This document shows, piece after piece, positions 29,745 to 38,600 of a stretch of DNA of 64,000 nucleotides. The notes beneath the pieces were generated by a model that worked only from the letters and a program-made list of their open reading frames with translations, did no database searches and was not told where the DNA came from. The translations under genes were made by a program, and so were the position numbers. Within the stretch, counting starts at the first letter, position 1; each line of letters opens with the position of its first letter. The stretch spans positions 186,001 through 250,000 of the forward strand of contig JACHMT010000004.1 in assembly GCA_014208095.1 (NCBI GenBank), in the 5' to 3' direction. The stretch is from Actinospineispora eucalypti (lineage in GTDB: Bacteria; Actinomycetota; Actinomycetes; Mycobacteriales; Pseudonocardiaceae).

Positions 29745-30932
29745 GTGGTCGCACAGGTGTCAGCACCGACGATACCCACGCCGAGCCCGGCCGGCACGAC
29801 GGGGCCCGGCGGCAAGGGGGAGCTGCGGATCGGCCCGTTCCGGGTGGATCCGCCGGTGGTGCTCGCCCCGATGGCCGGGATCACCAACGTGGCGTTCCGC
29901 CGGCTCTGCCGGGAACACGGCGCCGGCCTGTACGTGTGCGAGATGATCACCTCGCGGGCCTTGGTGGAACGGCACCCCGAGACCTTCCGGATGATCAGGT
30001 TCGCGCCCGAGGAACGGCCGCGCTCGCTGCAGCTCTACGGGGTCGACCCGGCCACCGTCGGGGCCGCCGTGCGCATGGTCGTCGAGGAGGACCTGGCCGA
30101 CCACGTGGACCTCAACTTCGGCTGCCCGGTGCCCAAGGTCACCCGGCGCGGCGGGGGTGCGGCGCTGCCGTACAAGCACCGGCTGTTCGACCGGATCGTG
30201 TCCAGTGCGGTGCACGCCGCCGCCGGCCGGGTCCCGGTCACGGTGAAGATGCGCGTCGGCATCGACGAGGAGCACCACACCTTCCTGCGTGCCGGCCGGA
30301 TCGCCGCCGACGCCGGGGTGGCGGCGGTCGCGCTGCACGCCCGCACCGCCGCGCAGCGGTACTCGGGCGAGGCGGACTGGTCGGCCATCGCCGCGCTGCG
30401 CGACGCCATGCCGGCCGAGCTGCCGGTGCTGGGCAACGGCGACATCTTCAGCGCGGGCGACGCGCTGCGCATGATGGCCGGCACCGGTTGCGACGGCGTG
30501 GTGGTCGGCCGGGGGTGTCTCGGCCGGCCGTGGCTGTTCGGCGAGCTGGAGGCGGCGTTCCGCGGCCGGCCGTTGCCGCCGACGCCCCGGCTCGGGCAGG
30601 TGGCGGCCACGTTGCTTCGGCACGCGCGGCTGCTCACGGAGCACCACGGCGAGCAGAAAGCCATCCGTGACCTGCGTAAACACACGGCCTGGTACTTGAA
30701 GGGCTTTCCGGTCGGCTCGGCGCAGCGGCGCCGGCTGTCCATGGTGTCCACGCTGGCCGAGCTCGAAGAGCTGCTCGGCCAGCTGGACGCGGCGGCGCTG
30801 CCCACCGACGCGGACGCCCCGCGCGGTCGGCAGGGTTCGCCTGCCCGGGTCACCCTGCCCGAGGGGTGGCTGGACGACCCGGAGGACGCCACCGTGCCCG
30901 GTGGTGCCGAACTACCCGATTCGGGGGGTTGA
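29745..30932 (+). CDS. dusB: tRNA-dihydrouridine synthase (DusB/NifR3 family)
   Basis: 395 residues. VVLAPMAGITNVAFRRLCRE is the N-terminal FMN-site signature; LNFGCPVPKVTRRGGGAALP contains the catalytic Cys and the FMN phosphate loop; TVKMRVGIDEEH and GVVVGRGCLGRPWLF finish the TIM barrel, and a helical tRNA-binding domain follows (AIRDLRKHTAWYLKGFP). It reduces uridine in tRNA D-loops. GTG at 29745 or 29757 are both possible. It is the Rv0823c equivalent and precedes the LCP gene with the GGDEF gene inserted between them. Confidence 0.95.
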   Translation: MVAQVSAPTIPTPSPAGTTGPGGKGELRIGPFRVDPPVVLAPMAGITNVAFRRLCREHGAGLYVCEMITSRALVERHPETFRMIRFAPEERPRSLQLYGVDPATVGAAVRMVVEEDLADHVDLNFGCPVPKVTRRGGGAALPYKHRLFDRIVSSAVHAAAGRVPVTVKMRVGIDEEHHTFLRAGRIAADAGVAAVALHARTAAQRYSGEADWSAIAALRDAMPAELPVLGNGDIFSAGDALRMMAGTGCDGVVVGRGCLGRPWLFGELEAAFRGRPLPPTPRLGQVAATLLRHARLLTEHHGEQKAIRDLRKHTAWYLKGFPVGSAQRRRLSMVSTLAELEELLGQLDAAALPTDADAPRGRQGSPARVTLPEGWLDDPEDATVPGGAELPDSGG

Positions 30933-30979
30933 ACGGGGGGCATGTCGACCTCGGCCAATTCACAGTCTTGATCGCCTAC

Positions 30980-31072
30980 ATGGGCGAAATGCCCCGCACG
31001 CCTGGTGTGCGCACCCCGGGCGGACGGGTTCTACACGGGACCATGGGGCAGCAGGAGGTGGATGTTCAGTGA
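30980..31072 (+). CDS. candidate small ORF overlapping the GGDEF gene start
   Basis: 30 codons, beginning MGEMPRTPGVRTPGGRVLHG and ending QQEVDVQ, with the stop TGA overlapping the downstream GTG (GTGA). The composition is ordinary coding-like with glycine/arginine, without a membrane segment. No strong ribosome site precedes it. Its coupling to the diguanylate cyclase gene is the main argument for reality. Unknown function. Confidence 0.4.
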   Translation: MGEMPRTPGVRTPGGRVLHGTMGQQEVDVQ

Positions 31073-31995
31073 GCGCAGCACGGCCCGGCCGCACGGCCGA
31101 GCGATCTTCTCGGCGTGCCGAGCACGCCGGGAAGACGTCCGACGTGGGGCGGAACAGCGCGCGGGCCGGTTCGGTCGGCCCCGCGCCGCGCCAGGCCGGC
31201 CCGTTGGAAGATGGTGCGCTGGACGCGCACCTGGATGCCCAGTTGGACTCCGAGCTGGCCGGTGCGCACATCTCCGCCGCCGAGGAGCTGGCCGGGCTGG
31301 GGTTGTGGGAAGAGGCCTACGGCCGGCTCCGCAGCGCCGTCGAGATGCTCCACGGCCCCGACCGGCCGCATCCGGTGCGGGCCGAGCTGGACCGCCTGCG
31401 CCGCGAGCACGCCATGGTGCACGAGCAGGCCCGCCGCGACTTCCTGACCGCCAGCTACAACCGCCGGTACCTGGACGACCGGCTGTCCACGTTGCTGGAC
31501 GACCCCTCGGTGCTTCGGGCCGGGATGGCGCTGGGCATGGTCGACATCGACCACTTCAAGAAGGTGAACGACCGGTACGGCCACCCGTTCGGCGACCGGG
31601 TGCTGCAGCGGGTGGTGTCCGAGCTGGATGCGGTGCTGCCGGAGGGCTGCTTCTGCGCGCGTTACGGCGGCGAGGAGTTCGCGCTGGTGCTGCCCGGGTG
31701 TGACCAGGACGAGGCGGTCGCGGTGTGCGAGCGCGCCCGCCTGCGCATCGACCAGCACCCGTGGGCGGAGCTGGAGCCGGAGCTGCGGGTGACGGTCAGC
31801 GTCGGGGTGGCGCATTCGGTGTCCCAGCCGCCGGACGTCGAGCAGTTGCTGATGAGCGCCGACGTGCTTCTCTACGCGGCCAAGGGCGCCGGTCGCAACG
31901 CGGTGGCCTACCGCCGGACCTGCGGCACCGTCGCGCTGGCCGGCCCGGCCGGTGCGCGCCGGGATATCCCGCAGCCGGCGTCGGTAGACTGCTGA
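31069..31995 (+). CDS. GGDEF-domain diguanylate cyclase
   Basis: 308 residues. An N-terminal basic tail of about 45 residues precedes a helical region (ISAAEELAGLGLWEEAYGRL), possibly a short coiled coil, then the GGDEF domain: LTASYNRRYLDDRLSTLL, MVDIDHFKKVNDRYGHPFGD and the active-site RYGGEEF. GGEEF is catalytically competent; it makes the second messenger c-di-GMP from two GTP. The RxxD inhibitory site that normally precedes the motif by five residues is absent. Cytoplasmic, no membrane segment. AGGAGG is 10 bp upstream of GTG 31069. Only 25 bp from the LCP gene downstream. Confidence 0.92.
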   Translation: MSAARPGRTAERSSRRAEHAGKTSDVGRNSARAGSVGPAPRQAGPLEDGALDAHLDAQLDSELAGAHISAAEELAGLGLWEEAYGRLRSAVEMLHGPDRPHPVRAELDRLRREHAMVHEQARRDFLTASYNRRYLDDRLSTLLDDPSVLRAGMALGMVDIDHFKKVNDRYGHPFGDRVLQRVVSELDAVLPEGCFCARYGGEEFALVLPGCDQDEAVAVCERARLRIDQHPWAELEPELRVTVSVGVAHSVSQPPDVEQLLMSADVLLYAAKGAGRNAVAYRRTCGTVALAGPAGARRDIPQPASVDC

Positions 31996-32020
31996 GGCAT
32001 TTTGGGGTTCGGGAGGTGAC

Positions 32021-35000
32021 GTGGCAGACGGGGTCGGGGACGATGCCGTCTCGCGCGCGCATCGGCACCGCCGGGAGTCCGAGGGTCTCTCCGTAGCGGA
32101 CCTGCTGGCTCGGCACGGGCGGGACGCGACCACTCCCGGCCACCGCCACCAGCATCCGGGCGACGAGATGGATCCCTCCGGCGGGCCGGGTCGGGCGCCC
32201 AGTTTGGCGCCCGACGGCGACACAGCCGGCAGCGACACCCCCGCCGGGCCGCGTGGCCGGCGCGGCTCCATCGGCCCGATCACCGCGCCGAACCTCCCGG
32301 CCGGTCCCTACGGCGGATACCAGCCCGACGCCCCGGCCGGTCGGTATGCCCCGGATTCCTCGGGCGAGCGGTACATCCCGTACAACTCGGGGGAGCGGTA
32401 CGTCCCGGACGCCCCGATCGGGCGTTATGCCCCGGAGGCTCCGGCCGAGCGGTACGTTCCGAACGATCAGCGCGAGCGGGATCCCCTGGACAAATCGGCT
32501 GACCAGTATCCCATGGACGGGCCGACCGGGCGGTACCCGCTGGTCGACCGGCTACCGAGCGCCGATCCGCACGGTTACGGCCCGACGGCGAGCGGCCCGT
32601 CGAGCCCGGTGCCCCTGCCTCCGGACGAGCCGCCGTCCTCGTTCGCGGAGTTCGACGCCGAACCGCCGCCGGACGAGCCGAGGGGCGACACGGGGGCGAT
32701 CTGGTCGTCCGGCCCCGCGCCCGCCGCGCCGGCCGGCTGGCCGGCGGAGCCCGACGAACGCGCCGCCGGCCGGGCGGACCACCCGTTCCGCCCGACCGAC
32801 CGGGGAAGGTCAGCGATCACCGAATCGCGGCCGTCCTCCCACGACTCCCTGTGGTCCTCGCCGAACCCGTCGACGAACCTTTTCGCGCAGCTCGGTTCCG
32901 CCGAACCGGACGACCGGCCCACCGAGGTGGTGCCCCGGGTCGACGACGGCGCCGCGCCGGGCAACGACCTGCCCGGTGGCCTGGGCAACGGCGTCCCCGG
33001 CGGCCCGGGCAACGGCATTCCCGGCGGCCCGGGCAACGGCGTGCCGGGCGGCCCGGTCGGTCGCGCACCCGGTGGCCCCGCTCGCGGCGCGCCCGGTGAC
33101 CCGGCTGATGGCGCCTCCGGTGGCCCGGCGGGGGGTGTCGCGGCGGCGGGTGGTGCGGTTCTCGGTGCGGCCGCTGCCGTTGGCGCGGCTGGTGGTCTTG
33201 CCGGCGCGGCGGGTGGTGCGGCCGGTGCGGCCCTCGGCGGCGCTGGTGCGGCCGGTGCGGCGGCCGGGACGGTCGCGCTCGGCGCGGTCGCCGGGACCGC
33301 GGCGATCCGGCCCGGCCGGCACTACCGGCCGGACGTGTCCGACCCGGACGCGGCCGACCCCGGCACCGACGAGCCCGCGAGCGGCGAGCAGGGCTTCGCC
33401 GGGCCGCCTCCCGACCACGCGGACCAGGCCTTCGCCGAACCTCCCGCCGGCCGGGCCGGGCCCGGCTTCGACGAGCCGACCGCCAACCGCGCCGGGCCGG
33501 GCCTTGCCCAGCCACCCGCCGACGACCCCGCCGCGGATCGCGCACGGCCGGCGGCCGACCAGCCCGAACCCGTCGACCAGCCCGCCATGCCCGCCCACGA
33601 GGAGTACGACCCCGGCGCCGGGGCCGGTGACTCCGAGAAGCCGGCCGTGGTGAACGCCCCGCCCGCCCTCACCCAGGACCAACGCACCCGGCAGATCGAC
33701 GCCAGCCTCACCCGGCTGACCGCGATCCACGCCGGCCTCGGCGCCGAGCTCTCCCAGCGGGTGAGCCGGCGCGCGGACGACGAGGAGGAGCCCGCCGCCC
33801 CGGAGGCCGACGAGCCGACCGACGACGGCCCGCCGCCGCCGCGCCACCCCACGCTGAACCGGGTCGCCCGGATCGCCGCGCTGGTCGCGGCGGCGGCGCT
33901 GTTCGTCGTGGCCGCGTCCGGCTGGGGCATGCAGATCTGGCTGAACACCAAGCTGCGCCCGGTGACCGCGTTGGACGCCGATGCGGAGACCGTGGTGGAC
34001 GCGGCGGCCCAGCGGGGTGACCGCAACTACCTGTTCGTCGGGTTGCCGCCGGGCGGGCGCGAGGCCCGCCCGGCAACCGTCACCCTGGCCCACCTGGACG
34101 CCGCCCGGGAGCGCCTGGTGCTCGTGGGTTTCCCCGAGGAACTGGTGGTGGACCGGCCGAGCTGCGACCGGTGGGACAACACCCAGAACAGCTATCCGGG
34201 CGGGACGACCCCGGCCGCACAGGGCATCCGGCTGTTCGAGGCCTACGCCGAGGGCGGCCCGCGCTGCCTGACCAAGACGGTGCAGAAGCTGACCGGCCTA
34301 TCCGTCAACCACTACACCGGGCTGGACCTCGCCGCGCTGCCCGCGATGGTCGACGCGGTGCACGGGGTGCCGCTGTGCCAGGCGCTGTCCACGTCGCCGG
34401 GGCCCGCCCCGGAGAGCGGGCCCACCGTGCTCACCGGCGACAAGGCGCTCGCCTTCGTCCGCGGCTCGGGCGACCAGACCGACGACCGGGTCGCCGCCGC
34501 GGGCACCCCCGCCAGGACGACGAACGCGGATGACCAGCTGGCCATCCGGCACCAGCAGGTGTTCCTCGCCGCGCTGCTGAACAAGGCCACGTCGGACGGC
34601 GTGCTGAACTCGCCCGGTGAACTGGACGCGCTGGTCAGCGCGTTCGGTGGCGCCTCGTACGAGGACAATGCCGACCTCGGGGAGCTGACCCCGCTGGCCA
34701 AGGCGCTGCACCGGATCGAGCCGGCCAAGGTGCTGGTGGTCACCGCGCCGCCCTCGGTCCCGTCCGGCCGGCCGGGTGAGGTGGACCCGGGGGCGCTGTA
34801 CGCGGCCATCCGGGGGGACAAGGCGCTGCCCGGCGAGACCGTTGCCGACAAGTTGGATAGCGGCACGGCGAAGCCGGAGCCGACCCTGATACCCAGCTCG
34901 ATCCGGGTCACGGTGCGCAACGCGTCCAAGCGGGCCGGCCTGGCCAACGAGGCCGCCGATTCGCTGCGCACCCTGGGGTTCGTGGTCGCCGGCACCGGTG

Positions 35001-35347
35001 ACGCGCCGGCGTCGCCGGGCGGACGGACGATCATCCGGTACTCCCCGGACCGGGCCAAGCAGGCCGCCGTACTGGGAGACGCGGTGCCGTCGGCCATCGT
35101 GGAGCCGGCGCCGCCCCCGCCGGGCTCCAGCACGACCGACCCGGCCGACCCGCTCGACCCGACGGGCATCGACGAGCCGAGCGCGGCCCCCACCCCCGCC
35201 CCGTACGTCGGCCCGAGCGTCCTCGAGCTGGTGCTCGGTGACCGGTTCGACGGCCAGGTCCGCGTGGCGCCGGCGCCGGAGCCGAGCGCGGGCGCCTCCG
35301 TGGCCAGCCTCCGCGCGGCCACCCACACCGCCCCCACCTGCGGCTGA
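32021..35347 (+). CDS. LytR-CpsA-Psr (LCP) family cell-wall ligase with long disordered cytoplasmic region
   Basis: 1108 residues. GGGAGG precedes GTG 32021. Residues 1-610 are predicted disordered: SVADLLARHG near the start, then decapeptide-like repeats around xxRYxPD (32320-32470), a Gly/Pro repeat (GNGVPGGPGNGIPGG type), and an Ala/Gly-rich stretch near residues 370-430. One membrane helix follows at about 615-640 (RIAALVAAAALFVVAASGWG), then the LCP domain (LVGFPEELVVDRPSCDRW, LTGLSVNHYTGLDLAALP) and a LytR_C domain (IRVTVRNASKRAGLANEAAD). LCP enzymes join polymers to peptidoglycan. It includes palindromic element copy 2. Confidence 0.9.
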   Translation: MADGVGDDAVSRAHRHRRESEGLSVADLLARHGRDATTPGHRHQHPGDEMDPSGGPGRAPSLAPDGDTAGSDTPAGPRGRRGSIGPITAPNLPAGPYGGYQPDAPAGRYAPDSSGERYIPYNSGERYVPDAPIGRYAPEAPAERYVPNDQRERDPLDKSADQYPMDGPTGRYPLVDRLPSADPHGYGPTASGPSSPVPLPPDEPPSSFAEFDAEPPPDEPRGDTGAIWSSGPAPAAPAGWPAEPDERAAGRADHPFRPTDRGRSAITESRPSSHDSLWSSPNPSTNLFAQLGSAEPDDRPTEVVPRVDDGAAPGNDLPGGLGNGVPGGPGNGIPGGPGNGVPGGPVGRAPGGPARGAPGDPADGASGGPAGGVAAAGGAVLGAAAAVGAAGGLAGAAGGAAGAALGGAGAAGAAAGTVALGAVAGTAAIRPGRHYRPDVSDPDAADPGTDEPASGEQGFAGPPPDHADQAFAEPPAGRAGPGFDEPTANRAGPGLAQPPADDPAADRARPAADQPEPVDQPAMPAHEEYDPGAGAGDSEKPAVVNAPPALTQDQRTRQIDASLTRLTAIHAGLGAELSQRVSRRADDEEEPAAPEADEPTDDGPPPPRHPTLNRVARIAALVAAAALFVVAASGWGMQIWLNTKLRPVTALDADAETVVDAAAQRGDRNYLFVGLPPGGREARPATVTLAHLDAARERLVLVGFPEELVVDRPSCDRWDNTQNSYPGGTTPAAQGIRLFEAYAEGGPRCLTKTVQKLTGLSVNHYTGLDLAALPAMVDAVHGVPLCQALSTSPGPAPESGPTVLTGDKALAFVRGSGDQTDDRVAAAGTPARTTNADDQLAIRHQQVFLAALLNKATSDGVLNSPGELDALVSAFGGASYEDNADLGELTPLAKALHRIEPAKVLVVTAPPSVPSGRPGEVDPGALYAAIRGDKALPGETVADKLDSGTAKPEPTLIPSSIRVTVRNASKRAGLANEAADSLRTLGFVVAGTGDAPASPGGRTIIRYSPDRAKQAAVLGDAVPSAIVEPAPPPPGSSTTDPADPLDPTGIDEPSAAPTPAPYVGPSVLELVLGDRFDGQVRVAPAPEPSAGASVASLRAATHTAPTCG
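32178..32223 (+). repeat. palindromic element copy 2, in frame inside the LCP gene
   Basis: 46 bp matching copies 1 and 3 with a few changes (CCGGGTCGGG instead of CTGGGTCGGG, GGCGACAC instead of GGAAACAC). The core hairpin arms are intact. Read in the plus frame as GPGRAPSLAPDGDT, the same reading frame as in znuC. It lies in the disordered N-terminal tail. Confidence 0.85.
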
Positions 35348-35358
35348 CCGGTCTCGCT

Positions 35359-36024
35359 CTAGTCGGCGCGGGCCCGGTGCTTCCGCTCGGTGATCTCGTT
35401 CATCTGCTCGCGGGTGAGCGAGCGGCCCGGCAGCTCGGCGTTGTCCGGCCGGGCGCGGAACGCCTCCAGCAGGATGGCCAGGTGGCGGCGCCAGGCGCCG
35501 GGCGCCACCGCCGCCGAGTCGGGCAGCGTGCGGTGCATGGCGTACATCGCCAGGCCGAAGTCCTCCTCGCTGACGTCCGGGCGCACGTGGCCGTCGGCCT
35601 GGGCGCGCTGGAACACCAGCCGGTGGACGTGGTCGCAGTCCTCCCCGATGGCGATCAGCGCGGGGGACTGGGTCATCCGCGACTCGATCAGGTCGGACAG
35701 GCCCCGGTCGCGCTCGAACATCGCGCACAGGTCCTCGATGTACACCGTCAGCGCGGTCCAGCTGTCCTCGGTGCGCACCGCCCGCCGGCCGGCTTCCGCG
35801 ATGTCCTCCCCGAGGTCGGCGAACACCGCCTCGTAGAGATCCTCGCGGGTGGGAAACCGCCGGTAGAGGGTGGCGTTGCCGACCCCGGCGCGCCGGGCGA
35901 TCTCGTCCAGCGGGGCGTCCAGGCCCTGCTCGGAGAAGACCTGCCTGGCCGCGACCAGCAGTAACTGCCGGTTGCGCGCGGCGTCTTTGCGCAGCCGGGA
36001 TGGGGCGTCCACGCCCAGTGTCAT
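35359..36024 (-). CDS. TetR-family regulator
   Basis: About 221 residues. The DNA-binding domain is LLLVAARQVFSEQGLDAPLD then EIARRAGVGNATLYRRFPTREDLYEAVF, the classical pattern (helix-turn-helix AGVGNATLYRRF). The ligand domain is helical with HRLVFQRAQADGHVRPDV, which matches SbtR-type TetR_C domains. It diverges from the MFS efflux gene and likely represses it. ATG at 36024 is chosen; codons at 36033 and 36036 are alternatives. The last residues are basic (ITERKHRARAD). Confidence 0.9.
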   Translation of the reverse strand: MTLGVDAPSRLRKDAARNRQLLLVAARQVFSEQGLDAPLDEIARRAGVGNATLYRRFPTREDLYEAVFADLGEDIAEAGRRAVRTEDSWTALTVYIEDLCAMFERDRGLSDLIESRMTQSPALIAIGEDCDHVHRLVFQRAQADGHVRPDVSEEDFGLAMYAMHRTLPDSAAVAPGAWRRHLAILLEAFRARPDNAELPGRSLTREQMNEITERKHRARAD

Positions 36025-36095
36025 GACGAGCATCATAGTCAAAATAAGTGTGGAGTAGTCCCCAGTTAGGCGTAGTGTGGCCCACAGAGGTAAGT

Positions 36096-36109
36096 GGGGA
36101 TTAATCCCC
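36096..36109. promoter_or_regulatory. 14-bp palindrome, likely operator of the TetR/MFS pair
   Basis: GGGGATTAATCCCC is perfectly symmetrical and lies 24 bp before the MFS ATG and 72 bp from the TetR start. A degenerate relative, GGAGTAGTCCCC, occurs at about 36052-36063, so two half-similar sites may be occupied. Confidence 0.6.
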
Positions 36110-36132
36110 GTTTGATTCTGAGGGGACTGCCG

Positions 36133-37803
36133 ATGGAGGTCGTCGCGGCCGGGCCGGCCCAGACGTCGAACGCGCCGGCGGCGGGCGAGAAGTGGGCGCT
36201 GCCGCTGATCGTGCTGATCGTCGGCATGTTCGCGGTGGTGCTGGACACCACGATCGTGAACGTGGCGATCCCGCACATCCAGCGGGACATCGGCGCCAGC
36301 GCCAAGGACGTGGAGTGGATCGCCACCGCGTACAACCTGGCGCTGGGCATGGTGGTGCCACTGGCCGGCTGGCTGGGTGACCGGATCGGGCTGAGCCGCC
36401 TGTACGCGCTCTCCCTGGTTGCCTTCGCGGTCACCTCGGTGCTCTGCGGCCTGGCCTGGGACCTGCCCAGCCTGGTGGTCTTCCGGGTGCTGCAGGCGGT
36501 GCCCGGCGGCATCCTCCCGGTGATCTCGGTGACCATGCTCTACCGGATCGTGCCGCCGGAGAAGATCGGTTCCGCGATGGGCATGTACGGCCTGGGCGTG
36601 GTGTTCGCGCCGGCCATCGGCCCGACGCTGGGCGGCTGGCTGCTGGAGCACACCACCTGGCCGGCCATCTTCTTCATCAACGGCCCGATCGGCCTGATCG
36701 GCGCGGTCGCCACGCTGGCGGTGTTCCCGCGCATCCGCCCGACCACCTGGCCGAAGTTCGACCTGATCGGCTTCGTCACCGTGGCCTACGGGCTGTTCGC
36801 CATCCTGCTGGCCAGCTCGGAGGGCAAGAACTGGGGCTGGGACGCCTACCCGACGCTGATCCTGTTCGCCACCGGCGGCCTGAGCCTGGCGCTGTTCGTG
36901 GTGATCGAGCTGGAGATCGAGAACCCGCTCCTGGACCTGCGGGTGTTCAAGAGCTGGGTCTACACCAACTCGGTGCTGCTGGTCGTGGTGCTGATGATCG
37001 GGCTGAACGCGGTGCTCTTCTACCTGCCGCTGTTCATGCAGGAGGGCCAGGGCTACACCGCGCTGCACACCGGCCTGGTGTTGCTGCCCGAGGCGATGGC
37101 GCTGGTGGTGATGATGCCGATCGCCGGGCGGCTGTACGACATGTTCGGCGCCCGCATCCCGGCGGTGATCGGCCTGGTCATCGCCACCTACGGCACCTAC
37201 CTGCTGATGGACCTGTCCCCGAACACCACCGAGTTCCAGTACATGTGGTGGACGGCGCTGCGGGCGGTCGGGGTGGCCATGGCCATGATGCCGATCATGA
37301 CGGCGGGCCTCTCCGCGCTGCCGCCGGAGATGACCGGCGCCGGCAGCGGCTGGAACAATGTCGGCCAACGGGTGTCGGCGGCGCTCGGCCTCGCCGGGTT
37401 CGGCGTGTTCGTGAATGCCCAGCAGCAGCAGATGATCGCCGACCGGTCGGCGCTGATCTCGCCGGCCGACGCCGGTTCGGTGCCCGGCCTGCGCGAGGCG
37501 CTGGACCAGGGCGTCCAGGGCCTGTACGGCATCTACGCGAAGCTGCAGGTCGACGTGCTGGCCCAGACCTACGCGGACGTCTTCTTCATTGCCACGCTGC
37601 TCACCGGCGCGGCGGTCGGGCTGGCGTTCATGCTGCCGCACGGCGCGCCGAACGCGGCCGGGCAACCCGCCCGGCCCGCCCCTGAGCCTTCCCCGGCCGA
37701 GGAGTCGACCGGCGAACCGCCGTCGCCCGCCGAGCCCTCGGCCGGGGGACCCGAGGTGCCGTCGGAGCGGGTGCCCGAACCGGTGTCCGCCGGCCATCGT
37801 TGA
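36133..37803 (+). CDS. MFS drug efflux transporter, DHA2/EmrB-QacA type
   Basis: 556 residues with about 14 helices. VVLDTTIVNVAIPHIQRDI is motif D1; GWLGDRIGLSRL is motif A; GGILPVISVTMLY and GPTLGGWLLEHTTWPAIFFI match motif C and its neighbour. This group exports drugs, dyes or lipids by proton exchange. The C-terminal 45 residues are a Pro/Glu-rich tail without structure. GAGGGG lies just upstream of ATG 36133. The divergent TetR is the probable regulator. Substrate unknown. Confidence 0.93.
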   Translation: MEVVAAGPAQTSNAPAAGEKWALPLIVLIVGMFAVVLDTTIVNVAIPHIQRDIGASAKDVEWIATAYNLALGMVVPLAGWLGDRIGLSRLYALSLVAFAVTSVLCGLAWDLPSLVVFRVLQAVPGGILPVISVTMLYRIVPPEKIGSAMGMYGLGVVFAPAIGPTLGGWLLEHTTWPAIFFINGPIGLIGAVATLAVFPRIRPTTWPKFDLIGFVTVAYGLFAILLASSEGKNWGWDAYPTLILFATGGLSLALFVVIELEIENPLLDLRVFKSWVYTNSVLLVVVLMIGLNAVLFYLPLFMQEGQGYTALHTGLVLLPEAMALVVMMPIAGRLYDMFGARIPAVIGLVIATYGTYLLMDLSPNTTEFQYMWWTALRAVGVAMAMMPIMTAGLSALPPEMTGAGSGWNNVGQRVSAALGLAGFGVFVNAQQQQMIADRSALISPADAGSVPGLREALDQGVQGLYGIYAKLQVDVLAQTYADVFFIATLLTGAAVGLAFMLPHGAPNAAGQPARPAPEPSPAEESTGEPPSPAEPSAGGPEVPSERVPEPVSAGHR

Positions 37804-37862
37804 TCAACGGTTCCGCCGTCGCGGCAGGTGAAACGGCTTTCCCGGCGGCCGGCGTGGTGATC

Positions 37863-37880
37863 GTTCATCTTGTGTTCACC
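37863..37880 (+). promoter_or_regulatory. PHO box ahead of phoU
   Basis: GTTCATC and GTTCACC start 11 bp apart (37863 and 37874), the direct-repeat spacing of actinobacterial PhoP boxes (GTTCACC units). It lies 44 bp upstream of the phoU ATG. Together with the site at 44191 it points to phosphate-starvation control by PhoR-PhoP, whose genes are outside this window. Confidence 0.75.
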
Positions 37881-37923
37881 TTTTGCTGCCGGTCGGGTGA
37901 TGGGGGACGCCTAGGCTCATGGC

Positions 37924-38580
37924 ATGCGTGAGGCGTATCAGTCGAAACTGGGTGGGCTGGCCGGCGAGCTGGCGGACATGTGCGACATCGTGGCCCAGGC
38001 CATGCGGAAGGCTTCGGACGCGCTGCTGGGAGTGGATCTCCCGCTGGCCGAGGAGGTCATCACCGGGGACGACCGGATCGATCAGCTGCGCAACCAGGCC
38101 GAGGAGGACGCGTTCGCGCTGCTCGCCCTGCAGGCCCCGGTGGCCACCGACCTGCGCGTGGTGGTCTCCGCCATCCACGCCGCCGGCGACCTCGAGCGGA
38201 TGGGCGACCTCGCGCTGCACGTGGCGAAGGCGGCACGCCGGCGCCACCCGGAGAGCGTGCTGCCGGAGGAGATCAAGCCGTACTTCGCCGAGATGGGCAA
38301 GGTCGCCGTCGAGCTCGCCGAGAAGGCGGCCGGCATCATCCGGGACCCGGACGTGGATCGCGCCCGCGAGCTGGAGTCCGACGACGACGCCATGGACGAC
38401 CTGCACCGGCACATGTTCACCGTGATGATGAGCCCCAAGTGGACGCACGGTGTGGCCGCCGCCGTGGACGTCACGCTGCTCGCCCGTTTCTACGAGCGCT
38501 ACGGCGACCACGCCGTCTCCGTGGCCCGCCGCATGGTCTACGTGGTCACCGGCGAAATGCCCGCCCCCACCGACGCCTGA
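37924..38580 (+). CDS. phoU: phosphate transport system regulator PhoU
   Basis: 218 residues: two PhoU helical bundles with the signatures DLPLAEEVITGDDRID, ATDLRVVVSAIHAAGDLERMGDLA and ARFYERYGDHAVSVARRMVY (the E-RxGD-H motifs coordinate metal clusters). PhoU restrains the Pst importer and PhoR signalling when phosphate is plentiful. It is on the opposite strand from pst, and its neighbour is the convergent ABC permease. It has its own PHO box. This is the Rv0821c (PhoY2) equivalent. Confidence 0.95.
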   Translation: MREAYQSKLGGLAGELADMCDIVAQAMRKASDALLGVDLPLAEEVITGDDRIDQLRNQAEEDAFALLALQAPVATDLRVVVSAIHAAGDLERMGDLALHVAKAARRRHPESVLPEEIKPYFAEMGKVAVELAEKAAGIIRDPDVDRARELESDDDAMDDLHRHMFTVMMSPKWTHGVAAAVDVTLLARFYERYGDHAVSVARRMVYVVTGEMPAPTDA

Positions 38581-38600
38581 CCCCACCCCACCCCAAACAA

